A stretch of DNA of 64,000 bases from Mycolicibacterium stellerae (lineage in GTDB: Bacteria > Actinomycetota > Actinomycetes > Mycobacteriales > Mycobacteriaceae): contig NZ_RARC01000034.1 in the NCBI RefSeq assembly GCF_003719305.1, positions 1 through 64,000 on the forward strand, written 5' to 3'. Numbering within the stretch: the first letter of the stretch is position 1; every line of letters starts with the position of its first letter. Positions 1-7,489 of this stretch are shown here, piece by piece. A program made the translations under genes and the position numbers. The notes beneath the pieces are model-generated. The model saw only the letters and a program-made list of their open reading frames with translations, had not been told where the DNA came from and ran no database searches.

Positions 1-159
1 CCGTCGGATGCACCCCCAGCACCGCCACCGGGCCGGCCCCCACCCACACCCATCGTGTGGGAAACCGAGCTGAGCACCCGCAGCGAAGACCCTGCATCGC
101 TGAGGACGGCCGCACTCGACGTCGTGCGAACCGTCGTCCACGGCGACCGTAGTGACTGA
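1..159 (+). CDS. C-terminal end of an unidentified protein (partial)
   Basis: Reading frame 1 is open from the window edge to a TGA at 157-159, so only the last 52 residues are visible. They start with a proline-rich stretch and continue into a short acidic/hydrophobic tail ending HGDRSD. The stop lies 8 nt beyond the GTG start of the next gene, which suggests translational coupling. I recognise no family; that this is a real gene rests on codon usage and the overlap. Confidence 0.55.
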   Translation, partial: PSDAPPAPPPGRPPPTPIVWETELSTRSEDPASLRTAALDVVRTVVHGDRSD

Positions 160-754
160 CCCCCAGCCGCCTTCAGCGGATGATCCGACCGACCCCGACC
201 AGGGTCGCGAATGGGTCGAATTCATCGGCAAAGAACTCGACCGCGAATACACCCGCCGTGACACCATCAACGCCCGCTCCGCGGCGTCCATCACCAGCGC
301 CACAGCCCTGGTCACCATCTCCCTGGCCGTCATCGCGGTGATCAGAGGTGATCACTACACCGTCGGCCTCGCAGCCTGGAAGGTGTGGCTCCTGGGCGGC
401 GCTCTAATGTGTCTGCTCGCCGCAGTCATCTTCGGCATCCTCGCCGGCGCCACCGCAAGCAAATTCCGGATCGCCAGCACCACCGACATGACCCGCATGC
501 TCAGTGCCGAACTATGGGGCTACCACCTCATCGACGCCCGGAACGAAACAGCCAAGCTCAACATCAACGCCGTTCGCACCCTCCGAGCCGGCAACACCGC
601 CAAATTCCGATTCCTGGTCCTCGCACTCCTCACCCAAGCCCTCGGAGTACTACTGCTCGGCACTTTCGCCATCACCGTCATCGCCGACAACTCACTCACA
701 CCGCCCGCTACCACCACCGTCCTGCCCGCCCCCGGCGAGGCGTCGCCGCGGTAG
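152..754 (+). CDS. Small three-helix membrane protein, unknown function
   Basis: A 200-residue protein with a charged cytoplasmic N-terminus (WVEFIGKELDREYTRRDTIN), two membrane helices at about 45-65 and 78-100, a roughly 50-residue soluble segment, and a third helix at about 150-178 before a Pro/Thr tail. This layout resembles the small membrane effectors of the SLATT and Pycsar-effector type, which are used by some anti-phage systems, but I see no diagnostic motif, so that link is only a possibility. It starts at GTG 152, overlapping the upstream gene by 8 nt. The partner that would settle its role lies outside the window. Confidence 0.65.
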   Translation: MTDPQPPSADDPTDPDQGREWVEFIGKELDREYTRRDTINARSAASITSATALVTISLAVIAVIRGDHYTVGLAAWKVWLLGGALMCLLAAVIFGILAGATASKFRIASTTDMTRMLSAELWGYHLIDARNETAKLNINAVRTLRAGNTAKFRFLVLALLTQALGVLLLGTFAITVIADNSLTPPATTTVLPAPGEASPR

Positions 755-953
755 CCCATGATCTACCGACCTCGGTCAGCTTGGTGGTGCCGCTGCGCAG
801 CTGATGTCCCGGACCCGCAGAGATGAGCTGCGGCAGTGCCTACGCCGTACCCAGGTCCACTCCGCGCTGCGAAGCGTCATCTCGAGTTCGCCGGCGAACC
901 CCCGACTCGGCTGTCAGTTGAACGCAGCGTGCCACTGTGTGTTGATGGCGAAG

Positions 954-1352
954 TCAGGCACTGGCTGTCTCGACGAAGGTGACGTCGAATCCGTGTGGCC
1001 AGAAGATGCTGAGGATGCAGTCGTCGTCGCCTACGCAGGCGTCACCGTGGACGGCGTTGCCTTTTTGGAACCAGGTGCTTCCGGGTGTGAGCACTTCGTA
1101 TTCGTTCTGGTCGTGGAGGAAGTGTTGAAATCGTCCGGACACGACGACGGCGTAGTAGTCGTGTGTGTGGATGTGTGGTGGGGCGGTGACGCCGGCGGAG
1201 TATTTCATGAGAAACGTAGTGGGCCCGGTGGTTTCGAGGTCGCCGTACATCCGTGACACGAAGATTCCCTTGCCGCTTTCGTCGAGCGGGCCGACGGGTT
1301 GCCAGTGCAGGTCTTTGGCGTAGGTGACGATGGTGTCGGAGGTTTCAGACAT
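954..1352 (-). CDS. Cupin-domain protein
   Basis: A 132-residue single-domain cupin. The metal-binding motif 1 is visible as HIHTHDYYAVVVSG at about residues 60-73, and a second motif around HGDACVGDDDC, so a metal-dependent beta-barrel is expected. Members of this family are small oxygenases, isomerases or sensors; the substrate cannot be read from sequence. The ATG is preceded by GAAAGG. It is the last gene of a minus-strand unit, 98 bp downstream of the saccharopine-reductase-like gene, and that unit begins at the shared promoter module near 4050. It resembles the second cupin of the island at 11377-11820. Confidence 0.8.
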   Translation of the reverse strand: MSETSDTIVTYAKDLHWQPVGPLDESGKGIFVSRMYGDLETTGPTTFLMKYSAGVTAPPHIHTHDYYAVVVSGRFQHFLHDQNEYEVLTPGSTWFQKGNAVHGDACVGDDDCILSIFWPHGFDVTFVETASA

Positions 1353-1450
1353 TGATTGCCTTTCAGTATGTCGTTGCCGAAAATTGGGTTTGGCAGGTGT
1401 GCTTGGCGGCGTTCAGTCGAGGTAGTACGCGACCTAGGGTGCGGTCTTCG

Positions 1451-2479
1451 CTACGTATCCGAGGTGACTTTGAACGAAGCGTGCCCTTGTGCGAGGGCTG
1501 TCAGGATGGCGTCGGCGTCGAACACTTCCGCCGGTGCGTGTGCCCCGGGCTGGGTGAAGTCTCCGTCGAGCAGGCGTTGGGCGGCTTCGCCCAACAGTGG
1601 GGCGGAGATGGCGTAGATGTCGTGGCCGCGCATCACGGCGCGGCGTTCGTTGTCGTCGCGTCGGACGATCACCTCGATCGTGAAGTGTTGCGGCGATGGG
1701 CCATTCGGCGCGTCGGAGTTCGGGGGTGGTGTCGTGGGGTCGAGCACTTCGCGGACGGCGATGGCGCTGACGTAGTTGTGTAGTTCTTGGGTGGTGACGT
1801 GTCGCGCGATGAGCACGGTTTCGGTGAAGGGCAATTCGACGACGTCGTGGGTGTGAAGCGGGCTGCCGAAATCCCATGTTCGTCGCGCCGGGGGCGATGC
1901 CACGGGTTGTTGTTGACCGTCGGTGATGGCCAAGTTTCCTAGCGCTTTGCGGTCGATGGTGGTTCGCGTTCCGCGGGTGGGGTGCCAGCTGTCCAGACCG
2001 ATCATGATGTCGATGGATTCGGCGGTGTCGTGTCCGGCCATGGCGGCGGTGGCCATCAGGTCGGCCAGACCGCCGTAGAACGCCATGGACGGTACGACGG
2101 CGACTCCGGCCAGGCGAGCTGCCTTGTGGAAGGTGTTCAGAGTCCTGGTGGTCGTGGCCTGTTCGGCGCAGACGTCGAGATAGTGGCAGGTGGCGCGCAG
2201 TGCCGCCGACACCACGGGGTGAGCGGTGTCGACGAATGGGCCGGCGCAGTTGATGACCACTCCGGCCCCGGTGAGCGCTTTGTCCAGGGATGCGGGGTCG
2301 TCGACCGTGGCATGGCGTCGGATCACCTCGGCGCCGCCGAAGTCAGCGTCCTGCAGGGCGACCGGGTCCCGCGCGATGGCGATGGGTGTGATTCCGCGGT
2401 TCAGCAACTCGGTGACGACGAACCGGCCCGTGTAGCCGGTGGCGCCGAAGACTGCGACCGTGGTCGTCTTTGGGTTCAC
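1451..2479 (-). CDS. Saccharopine dehydrogenase-like NAD(P)-binding protein
   Basis: A 342-residue protein opening with a Rossmann signature (VAVFGATGYTGRFVV, residues 8-22) typical of the saccharopine-dehydrogenase/trans-acting enoyl reductase superfamily. The rest contains the usual alpha/beta core with no recognised substrate motif, so the reaction is unknown; a reduction of a ketone, enal or similar electrophile would fit its neighbours. The GTG start has AAGGAGCG about 6 nt upstream. It lies 73 bp after the MFS exporter gene and 98 bp before the cupin, so the three probably form one operon. Confidence 0.8.
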   Translation of the reverse strand: MNPKTTTVAVFGATGYTGRFVVTELLNRGITPIAIARDPVALQDADFGGAEVIRRHATVDDPASLDKALTGAGVVINCAGPFVDTAHPVVSAALRATCHYLDVCAEQATTTRTLNTFHKAARLAGVAVVPSMAFYGGLADLMATAAMAGHDTAESIDIMIGLDSWHPTRGTRTTIDRKALGNLAITDGQQQPVASPPARRTWDFGSPLHTHDVVELPFTETVLIARHVTTQELHNYVSAIAVREVLDPTTPPPNSDAPNGPSPQHFTIEVIVRRDDNERRAVMRGHDIYAISAPLLGEAAQRLLDGDFTQPGAHAPAEVFDADAILTALAQGHASFKVTSDT

Positions 2480-2552
2480 GTTGCGCTCCTTGGTGTGATG
2501 TGGTGGGGTTCGGCTCTGATCCAGTCGGGGGATTCAGCGGCGCCTGGGCTGC

Positions 2553-3782
2553 TCACGGCCGGGACTCTCGGGGCGCCCGTGGGGTCGCGGGGTCTGCCAG
2601 GGTGGCGGCGAGGAGGGCTGCGGCGCACGCGATTGTCGCGGCGGCGGTGAAGGCCGCGGGATATCCGAGGTGGGTGAGTGCACCCCCGAGCGGTCCGGCG
2701 ATCATGATGCCGACGTCCCAGAGGGAGCTGGCCGCGCCGACGGCGGCTCCGGCTCGCTCGCCCTTGACCCGGTTCAAGGTCAGCGCCACGATCGCCGGGA
2801 ACATCAGTCCCACGCCGGCGCCGGTGAGTGCCGTGCCGATCAGCGCTGCGGTGAGCGTGTGGGCGGTGGCCACGACGAGCAGTCCGCTGGCCTCGACGAT
2901 GAGGTTGACGATGGCCAGTATCTTGCGGCGCAGCCGGTCGGCCACGGGGCTGCCTGCCAGTCTCACGAACAGGAACGCTGCGGCGAAGACGGTGAGTCCG
3001 ATCGACGAACCCGCAGACATCGAGTGGTTGAGGTAGAGCACCAGCAGCGCCGAGATGGTGCCGTAGCCGTAGGCGGCCGCCCCGAAGATCAGTCCGGGTA
3101 GCCCCGATCCACGCGGTAGGACGTCGCGCCACGAGGTGATACGGGGAGCAGGCGCGACGTGATCGAGGTTCTGACGGCTGGTAGTTGACGCGACCAGCGC
3201 TGAGAGGATCCCGAGGGCGGCGACGGCCACCCACGACGCCGCTAGTCCGGCGAGCTGTGTGGTCACGACGGTCACCAAGGGGCCCAAGGCAAGCCCCGAC
3301 CACATCGACAATCCGAACCAGCCGGCGACCCGACCGCGACGCTCGGCGGGGACCTCGGCCAGGACCCAGGGCAGTGCGCCGTTGAAGAGGGCGGCTTCGC
3401 CAATCCCCATGAGCAGGCGCGCCACCATGACGATGCCGAGTGCGGGGGCGAGCCATTGCCCGAGCGCTCCGACGGTGATGAGGATTCCTGCCCCCGCCAC
3501 GGTGGTGCGGGCGTGGCCGGCGTCGCCGGCGCGTCCGGCCAGTGGGCGGCAGACCGCGGCGGCGCCGAAGGCAATGCCGACGGCGACTCCGACGGCCAGC
3601 GGGCCGCCGTGGAAGCGTTGTGCGATCCACGGCGGGAGGAGCTGCAGCGTTGCGCCGAATGCCAGATATCCTGCGAACACCGAGACGGCCAGTCGAGTGG
3701 TAGGGCTGGGCGCATCGGCCGGATGTGCAGCGTGAGAACGGGGTTGGTCGGCGCGGGTGGCGTCGTCGTCCAGTTCGCTCAC
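2553..3782 (-). CDS. MFS exporter
   Basis: A 409-residue major facilitator superfamily permease with about twelve predicted helices and the loop motif GRAGDAGHAR between helices 2 and 3. Length and pattern suit a proton-driven small-molecule exporter. I chose GTG 3782 (MSELDDD...) because it has GGAG about 7 nt upstream and leaves a normal short N-terminus; the open frame extends much further upstream but that part has no transporter sequence. The start overlaps, as GTGA, the stop of a 42-codon upstream frame, so translation may be coupled. It is the first gene of the unit driven by the module at 4006-4050. Confidence 0.85.
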   Translation of the reverse strand: MSELDDDATRADQPRSHAAHPADAPSPTTRLAVSVFAGYLAFGATLQLLPPWIAQRFHGGPLAVGVAVGIAFGAAAVCRPLAGRAGDAGHARTTVAGAGILITVGALGQWLAPALGIVMVARLLMGIGEAALFNGALPWVLAEVPAERRGRVAGWFGLSMWSGLALGPLVTVVTTQLAGLAASWVAVAALGILSALVASTTSRQNLDHVAPAPRITSWRDVLPRGSGLPGLIFGAAAYGYGTISALLVLYLNHSMSAGSSIGLTVFAAAFLFVRLAGSPVADRLRRKILAIVNLIVEASGLLVVATAHTLTAALIGTALTGAGVGLMFPAIVALTLNRVKGERAGAAVGAASSLWDVGIMIAGPLGGALTHLGYPAAFTAAATIACAAALLAATLADPATPRAPRESRP

Positions 3783-4005
3783 GTCATCTCCGCGCCCCGA
3801 CAGCCGCTGCGGGTGAGCGCTGACGCTGGTGAGCGTTCGAGGCCGTTGTGAGACAACCGGTTTGAGTGTTTCACGCCACCTCGTATGCCGTCGTGTCGCG
3901 CTGTCATGGGTGTGCGGTTCGGATCTCCACGTGGCCTGCGCCTGATGGTGGCGTTGGTCGGCGTTGCGGCCGGATCGCGACGGCCGACCCCCCCGTCGAG
4001 TCGGG

Positions 4006-4050
4006 ACGTTACGGCAGTAGTGGGCGACGGTGCTGTCGAAATCTTTAGCG
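4006..4050 (-). promoter_or_regulatory. Shared promoter module, copy a (MFS operon)
   Basis: Read on the minus strand, the box CTAAAGATTTCGACAG (about 4049-4033) is followed after 22 bp by TAACGT at 4011-4006, a mycobacterial TANNNT -10. If the transcript starts about 7 nt later, the box spans roughly -50 to -34, where MarA/SoxS-like activators bind. The predicted leader to the MFS start is about 215 nt. Confidence 0.7.
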
Positions 4051-4148
4051 CAGATGGATGAAGGGGTGCGGTGTCGAGAATGGCGAAATGGGTTGCCCGC
4101 CAAATCATCCTCATCGTGGCGACGACGGGGGTGAACATCGACGGGGTT

Positions 4149-4191
4149 CCTAAGATTTCGATAGTGCGTGAGCTGGTGGTCTCCGTAGCGT
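4149..4191 (+). promoter_or_regulatory. Shared promoter module, copy b (OYE gene)
   Basis: The box CCTAAGATTTCGATAG starts at 4149. It lacks one A compared with copy a. The TCGATA half is followed after 22 bp by TAGCGT at 4186-4191. Orientation and spacing match the other copies. It lies 95 bp upstream of the OYE start. Confidence 0.68.
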
Positions 4192-4285
4192 CGTCGGGGA
4201 TCACGGGTCCGTGGGGGCGGACCGGATGATTCGACATAGCTCGACACATCGGCTGTAAGCCCCGACATGGTGAGGATTCTTCGCA

Positions 4286-5434
4286 GTGGTGACGTCAGAT
4301 TCCCCTTCGACACTGTTCACTCCAATGCAATTGGGACCGTTGACTCTCGGCCATCGCGTGGTGATGGCCCCGATGACACGGCAGCGCGCCGAGCAGCCCA
4401 GCGCGGTGCCCGGCGACTTGCCGCTCGAGTACTACGGTCAACGGGCCTCGGATGGGGGTCTGATCATCAGTGAGGCCATCGCGGTGTCGCGGCTCGGCCA
4501 CGGCGGCTATGGATCACCGGGGCTGTGGAACGACGACCAAGTGGCGGGATGGAAACGGATCACCGATGCCGTGCACGCCAAGGGCGGGGTGATCTACGCG
4601 CAGCTCTGGCACACCGGCCGGCGCTCCCATGTGACGACGAGTTTTCAGACCCCGGTGGGTCCGTCGTTGGATCCCTCCTTTTGGGCCAACCCGGCCAACA
4701 CCGTGTCCACCGAGCAGGGCTACGCGCCGGTGTCGCCGCACCGCGCACTGGAGTTGGACGAAATACCAGCTGTGGTCGAGGAGTTCGGTCTGGCGGCGCG
4801 TAACGCCGCCGCGGCCGGATTCGACGGCGTGGAGCTGCACGCGGCCTACGGCTTCCTGCTCGACCAGTTCCTTCAGGACGGCAGCAACCGGCGCACCGAC
4901 CGCTACGGGGGTTCGCTCGACAATCGGATCCGGCTGTTGATGGAGGTCGTCGACGCCGTGTCGGCGGTGCGGGGAGCTGATCGAGTCGCCGTGCGCATCT
5001 CCCCCAGCAGCACCTTCAACGACATTCACGACAGCGACCCGCATGCCTTGTTCGCACATGTGGTGGCCGCACTCGACGGTGTCGGGCTTGCCTACCTGCA
5101 TGTCATCGAACCCCGGGTTAGTGGCTTCACGCTGGTCGACGCGGACGCCGGTGCGGTGGCCTCGCAGGAATTGCGAAAGTCGTTCACCGGGACGATGATC
5201 GCCGCCGGTGGATTCGAGCCCGACACCGCAGCGGCGGCGATCTCGGCCGGCAACGGCGCCGATCTGATCGCGTTCGCCCGGCACTTCGTGTCCAACCCCG
5301 ACTTGCCCGACCGCATCGCGAGGGGTCTGCCACTGAGCCCCTATGACCGCGACACGTTCTACACGCCGCTGCAGGCCCACGGCTACGTCGACTACCTGCC
5401 GTTCGACGCCGCGGATGCCGCCGTCACCGCCTGA
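4286..5434 (+). CDS. Old yellow enzyme family alkene reductase (NemA-like)
   Basis: A 382-residue FMN-dependent NAD(P)H oxidoreductase with the OYE TIM barrel: LFTPMQLGPLTLGHRVVMAPMTR at the N-terminus, AQLWHTGR at 105-112, and QFL...NRRTDRYGGS after the active-site loop. OYEs reduce activated alkenes, quinones and nitro esters. The substrate-binding pair, normally His/His or His/Asn, reads H185 and Y188 here (HAAYGF), so substrate range may differ. Start is GTG 4286 (GTG 4289 also possible), with GAGG about 10 nt upstream. It is a single-gene unit ended by the strong hairpin at 5451-5485. Confidence 0.88.
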   Translation: MVTSDSPSTLFTPMQLGPLTLGHRVVMAPMTRQRAEQPSAVPGDLPLEYYGQRASDGGLIISEAIAVSRLGHGGYGSPGLWNDDQVAGWKRITDAVHAKGGVIYAQLWHTGRRSHVTTSFQTPVGPSLDPSFWANPANTVSTEQGYAPVSPHRALELDEIPAVVEEFGLAARNAAAAGFDGVELHAAYGFLLDQFLQDGSNRRTDRYGGSLDNRIRLLMEVVDAVSAVRGADRVAVRISPSSTFNDIHDSDPHALFAHVVAALDGVGLAYLHVIEPRVSGFTLVDADAGAVASQELRKSFTGTMIAAGGFEPDTAAAAISAGNGADLIAFARHFVSNPDLPDRIARGLPLSPYDRDTFYTPLQAHGYVDYLPFDAADAAVTA

Positions 5435-5450
5435 GCGCACGGTGTGTGTT

Positions 5451-5485
5451 CATCCCGCAGCCCGCGCCCCGCGGGCTGCGGGATG
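5451..5485. terminator. Bidirectional hairpin terminator
   Basis: A perfect 15-bp inverted repeat (CATCCCGCAGCCCGC at 5451-5465 and its complement at 5471-5485) with a 5-nt loop, followed by GTCTTT. It sits between the 3' ends of the convergent OYE and DUF1272 genes and can serve both. Confidence 0.8.
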
Positions 5486-5489
5486 GTCT

Positions 5490-5717
5490 TTAGCCCGACG
5501 ACGGTGCGGCGGCGGGGTATTTGTCCAGCATCGCCGCGGGCCGGGTGGGGCGTAACACCAAGTCGCCAGCGCAATTTGGGCACACGCCGTTGAGGTCGCC
5601 GTCAGTGCAGTCGGCGCAAAACGTGCATTCGAAGGTGCAGATCCGGGCGTCGGGTGACCCGTTGGGCAACGGCTGTCTGCAGCGTTCGCATTCTGCACGC
5701 AATTCCATGACCGCCAT
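5490..5717 (-). CDS. DUF1272 zinc-ribbon-like small protein
   Basis: A 75-residue protein with three cysteine pairs, CERC, CTFECTFCADC and CPNC, in the order of the DUF1272 family (typically 60-80 residues). The cysteines probably bind one or two zinc ions; function is unknown. The sequence starts MAVMELRAECERC, and MELRAEC could be the true start. It is the last gene of the minus-strand unit that begins with the alpha/beta hydrolase, 73 bp after the SDR-like gene, and its 3' end abuts the terminator at 5451-5485. A thiol-rich protein fits an electrophile or oxidant response. Confidence 0.8.
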   Translation of the reverse strand: MAVMELRAECERCRQPLPNGSPDARICTFECTFCADCTDGDLNGVCPNCAGDLVLRPTRPAAMLDKYPAAAPSSG

Positions 5718-5790
5718 GGGCGTCGTCCTTTCCTCCGATGTTTCTCGGTCGATCAGTCAGCCGGGCGGGGCGGGGCTGACTCGGTGGTGG

Positions 5791-6636
5791 TCAGTTGTCG
5801 CTGTGGTGGGCCATCAGCAGCGCCGGGCATGCCACCAGGGTGCGGGTGAGGCGGTCCTCGCGTGACTCGGCTGGCGGGTGTGCGGTGATCAGACGCAGAG
5901 GGGAATCTTCGATGTCGGCGACGCCCAGGATGGCTGCCACGGCCACGTCGGTGTTGGTCAGCGCCGAGACCGACCATTGCCGCGACGCGTCGGGAGCGTC
6001 CCGCAGCGTTGGGTCGTAGTCGGCGATGTGTCGGCGTATCGGGCGGGACGTGGCCCGTGCAGCCGTGGGTGGGGTGTCGATCAGGGTGACTTGGATGCCC
6101 AGTGGCCGTAGTTCCTGTGCCAGTGAGTCGGTGAGGCCGTCGACGGCGAACACGCTGGCGCTGAGCAATCCCGCGCCGGGCCCGCCGATCTCGTCGTAGG
6201 ACGGGGAGGTCTGAAGGACGTGTCCTGATCGTTGGGCCCGCAGCACCGGGAGGACGGCGCGCAGCACGTTGAGCACTCCCAGGACGTTCAGGTCGATCAC
6301 CGTCTTGGCGTCGGCGGGGTCGACTTCCTCCACGGCGCCCACGGTATCGTGGAAGGTGGTGTTGGCCACGATGTCGATGCGCCCGAACGCGGTGATCGTC
6401 TCGGTGACGGCGCCGTCCAGCTGGGCTTGATCACGAACGTCGGCGACGATGACTCGAACCCGCGACCCGTGAGCGTCGACCAGGTGCTGCAAGGGTGTGG
6501 TGTCAAGTGCCAGCGCGGCGACGTTGTCACCGCGGTTCAGGGCGGTGGCGCTCAACGCCAGCGCGATGCCGCTGTCGGCTTCGGGGATGAACCACGTGCG
6601 GGGCTGGCGCGGATCCTGTGCGGGACGCTCGCTCAC
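5791..6636 (-). CDS. SDR-fold protein with degenerate active site
   Basis: A 281-residue short-chain dehydrogenase/reductase homolog, recognisable from AFGRIDIVAN, DLNVLGVLNVLRAVLPVLRAQRSGHV and the FAVDGLTDSLAQELRPLGIQVTLI segment. Key residues are missing: the glycine motif reads FIPEADSGIA instead of TGxxxGIG, and the YxxxK position reads about L158 and V162. It may be a non-catalytic or ligand-binding SDR. The GTG start overlaps the stop of the PEP mutase-like gene as GTGA, so they are translationally coupled. The frame runs further upstream, but only as antisense of that gene's coding sequence. Confidence 0.78.
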   Translation of the reverse strand: MSERPAQDPRQPRTWFIPEADSGIALALSATALNRGDNVAALALDTTPLQHLVDAHGSRVRVIVADVRDQAQLDGAVTETITAFGRIDIVANTTFHDTVGAVEEVDPADAKTVIDLNVLGVLNVLRAVLPVLRAQRSGHVLQTSPSYDEIGGPGAGLLSASVFAVDGLTDSLAQELRPLGIQVTLIDTPPTAARATSRPIRRHIADYDPTLRDAPDASRQWSVSALTNTDVAVAAILGVADIEDSPLRLITAHPPAESREDRLTRTLVACPALLMAHHSDN

Positions 6637-7412
6637 GGGGTCACCGGGTGTGTCGAGATGGCCTCGCCGGCGTCGCGTTGCAGTGCTGCCATGGTGTTGA
6701 GGTAGGACTGGGGTCCCCAGCTGATCCGTGCGACGCCGAGCTCGGCCAGTCGGCTGGGGGTGGGCGTGGTGTCCATGACCATGACGTTGACGGGCAGGCT
6801 CTGTTCGCGGCAGATCCGGCCGATCAGGTCCTCCTCCTGCAGGCCGGGGATGAAGAACCCGGAGGCGCCGGCTGCGGCGTAGGCCTTGGCGCGTTCGACG
6901 GCTTCGTCCACGGTCTGCTCTGGATCGCGGCCCTGCCCGAGAAACAGGTCGGTGCGGGCGTTGATGAACACCTCGAGGTTGGCCTGTCCGGCGGCCCTGC
7001 GGATGGCGGCGATCCGGTCGGCTTGCCGGTCGAGGTCGTAGAGTCCGGCTCCCTTGACCACCCGGTCTTCGAAGTTGATGCCGATCACGCCTTGGTTGAA
7101 CAGGTGGGCGGCGTTGTCGGCGAGTTGGCTGTCGTCGTCGCTGTAGCCGCCCTCGAAGTCCGCGGTGACCGGCACGTCGACTGCGGCGGCGATGCGACTG
7201 ATGATCTGTTCGGCGACGTCGAGCGGAAGCTCTTCGCCGTCGTGGAAGCCTTGGGCTTCGGCCACCGACCAGCTGCTCGTCGCGATCGCCGCCGCGCCGG
7301 CGGCGACGATCGCCTTTGCGCTGCCGGCGTCCCACGCGTTGTACAGCAGTACCGGGTTCCCGGCGATGTGCAGTTCGGCGAAGCGTGCGGCCTTGTCGGC
7401 GAATGAGGGCAT
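6633..7412 (-). CDS. Isocitrate lyase/PEP mutase superfamily protein
   Basis: A 259-residue TIM-barrel protein of the ICL/PEPM superfamily. Visible marks are LLYNAWDAGSAKAI near the N-terminus, the metal-binding DFEGGY at 85-90, GINFEDRV, and NARTD. The isocitrate lyase signature KKCGH is absent, so it belongs to the PEP mutase/2-methylisocitrate lyase/oxaloacetase side; many members act on small 2-oxo or phosphonate acids. The ATG is preceded by AAGGAGAACACC, one of the strongest ribosome sites in the window. It lies 77 bp after the alpha/beta hydrolase gene and is coupled to the SDR-like gene. Confidence 0.82.
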   Translation of the reverse strand: MPSFADKAARFAELHIAGNPVLLYNAWDAGSAKAIVAAGAAAIATSSWSVAEAQGFHDGEELPLDVAEQIISRIAAAVDVPVTADFEGGYSDDDSQLADNAAHLFNQGVIGINFEDRVVKGAGLYDLDRQADRIAAIRRAAGQANLEVFINARTDLFLGQGRDPEQTVDEAVERAKAYAAAGASGFFIPGLQEEDLIGRICREQSLPVNVMVMDTTPTPSRLAELGVARISWGPQSYLNTMAALQRDAGEAISTHPVTP

Positions 7413-7489
7413 TGGTGTTCTCCTTGTCGTGGGTGGCGTTGCGCGACTGCAGGCCGTCGTGCGGGCCCTGGACGCGTTCGTGCAGCGAA

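Larger units (their letters stand above)
3783..4285. other. Divergent regulatory region with two facing promoter modules
   Basis: This 503-bp gap separates the minus-strand MFS unit from the plus-strand OYE gene. It contains two copies of the island's promoter module (4006-4050 on the minus strand and 4149-4191 on the plus strand), pointing away from each other about 100 bp apart. Between the leftward promoter and the MFS gene is a leader of about 220 nt holding a 42-codon frame (MTARHDG... to GAEMT) that ends in a GTGA overlap with the MFS start. No other gene is supported here. Confidence 0.7.

Noticed and set aside
2476..3630. Long Arg-rich minus-strand open frame of 384 codons inside the MFS gene
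   Set aside because: It is a shadow in another frame; the MFS frame has coherent membrane helices and a good start.
5486..5497. GTCTTTAGC next to the OYE terminator
   Set aside because: Only 7-8 bases agree with the box, and it lies at a 3' end with no gene to drive.
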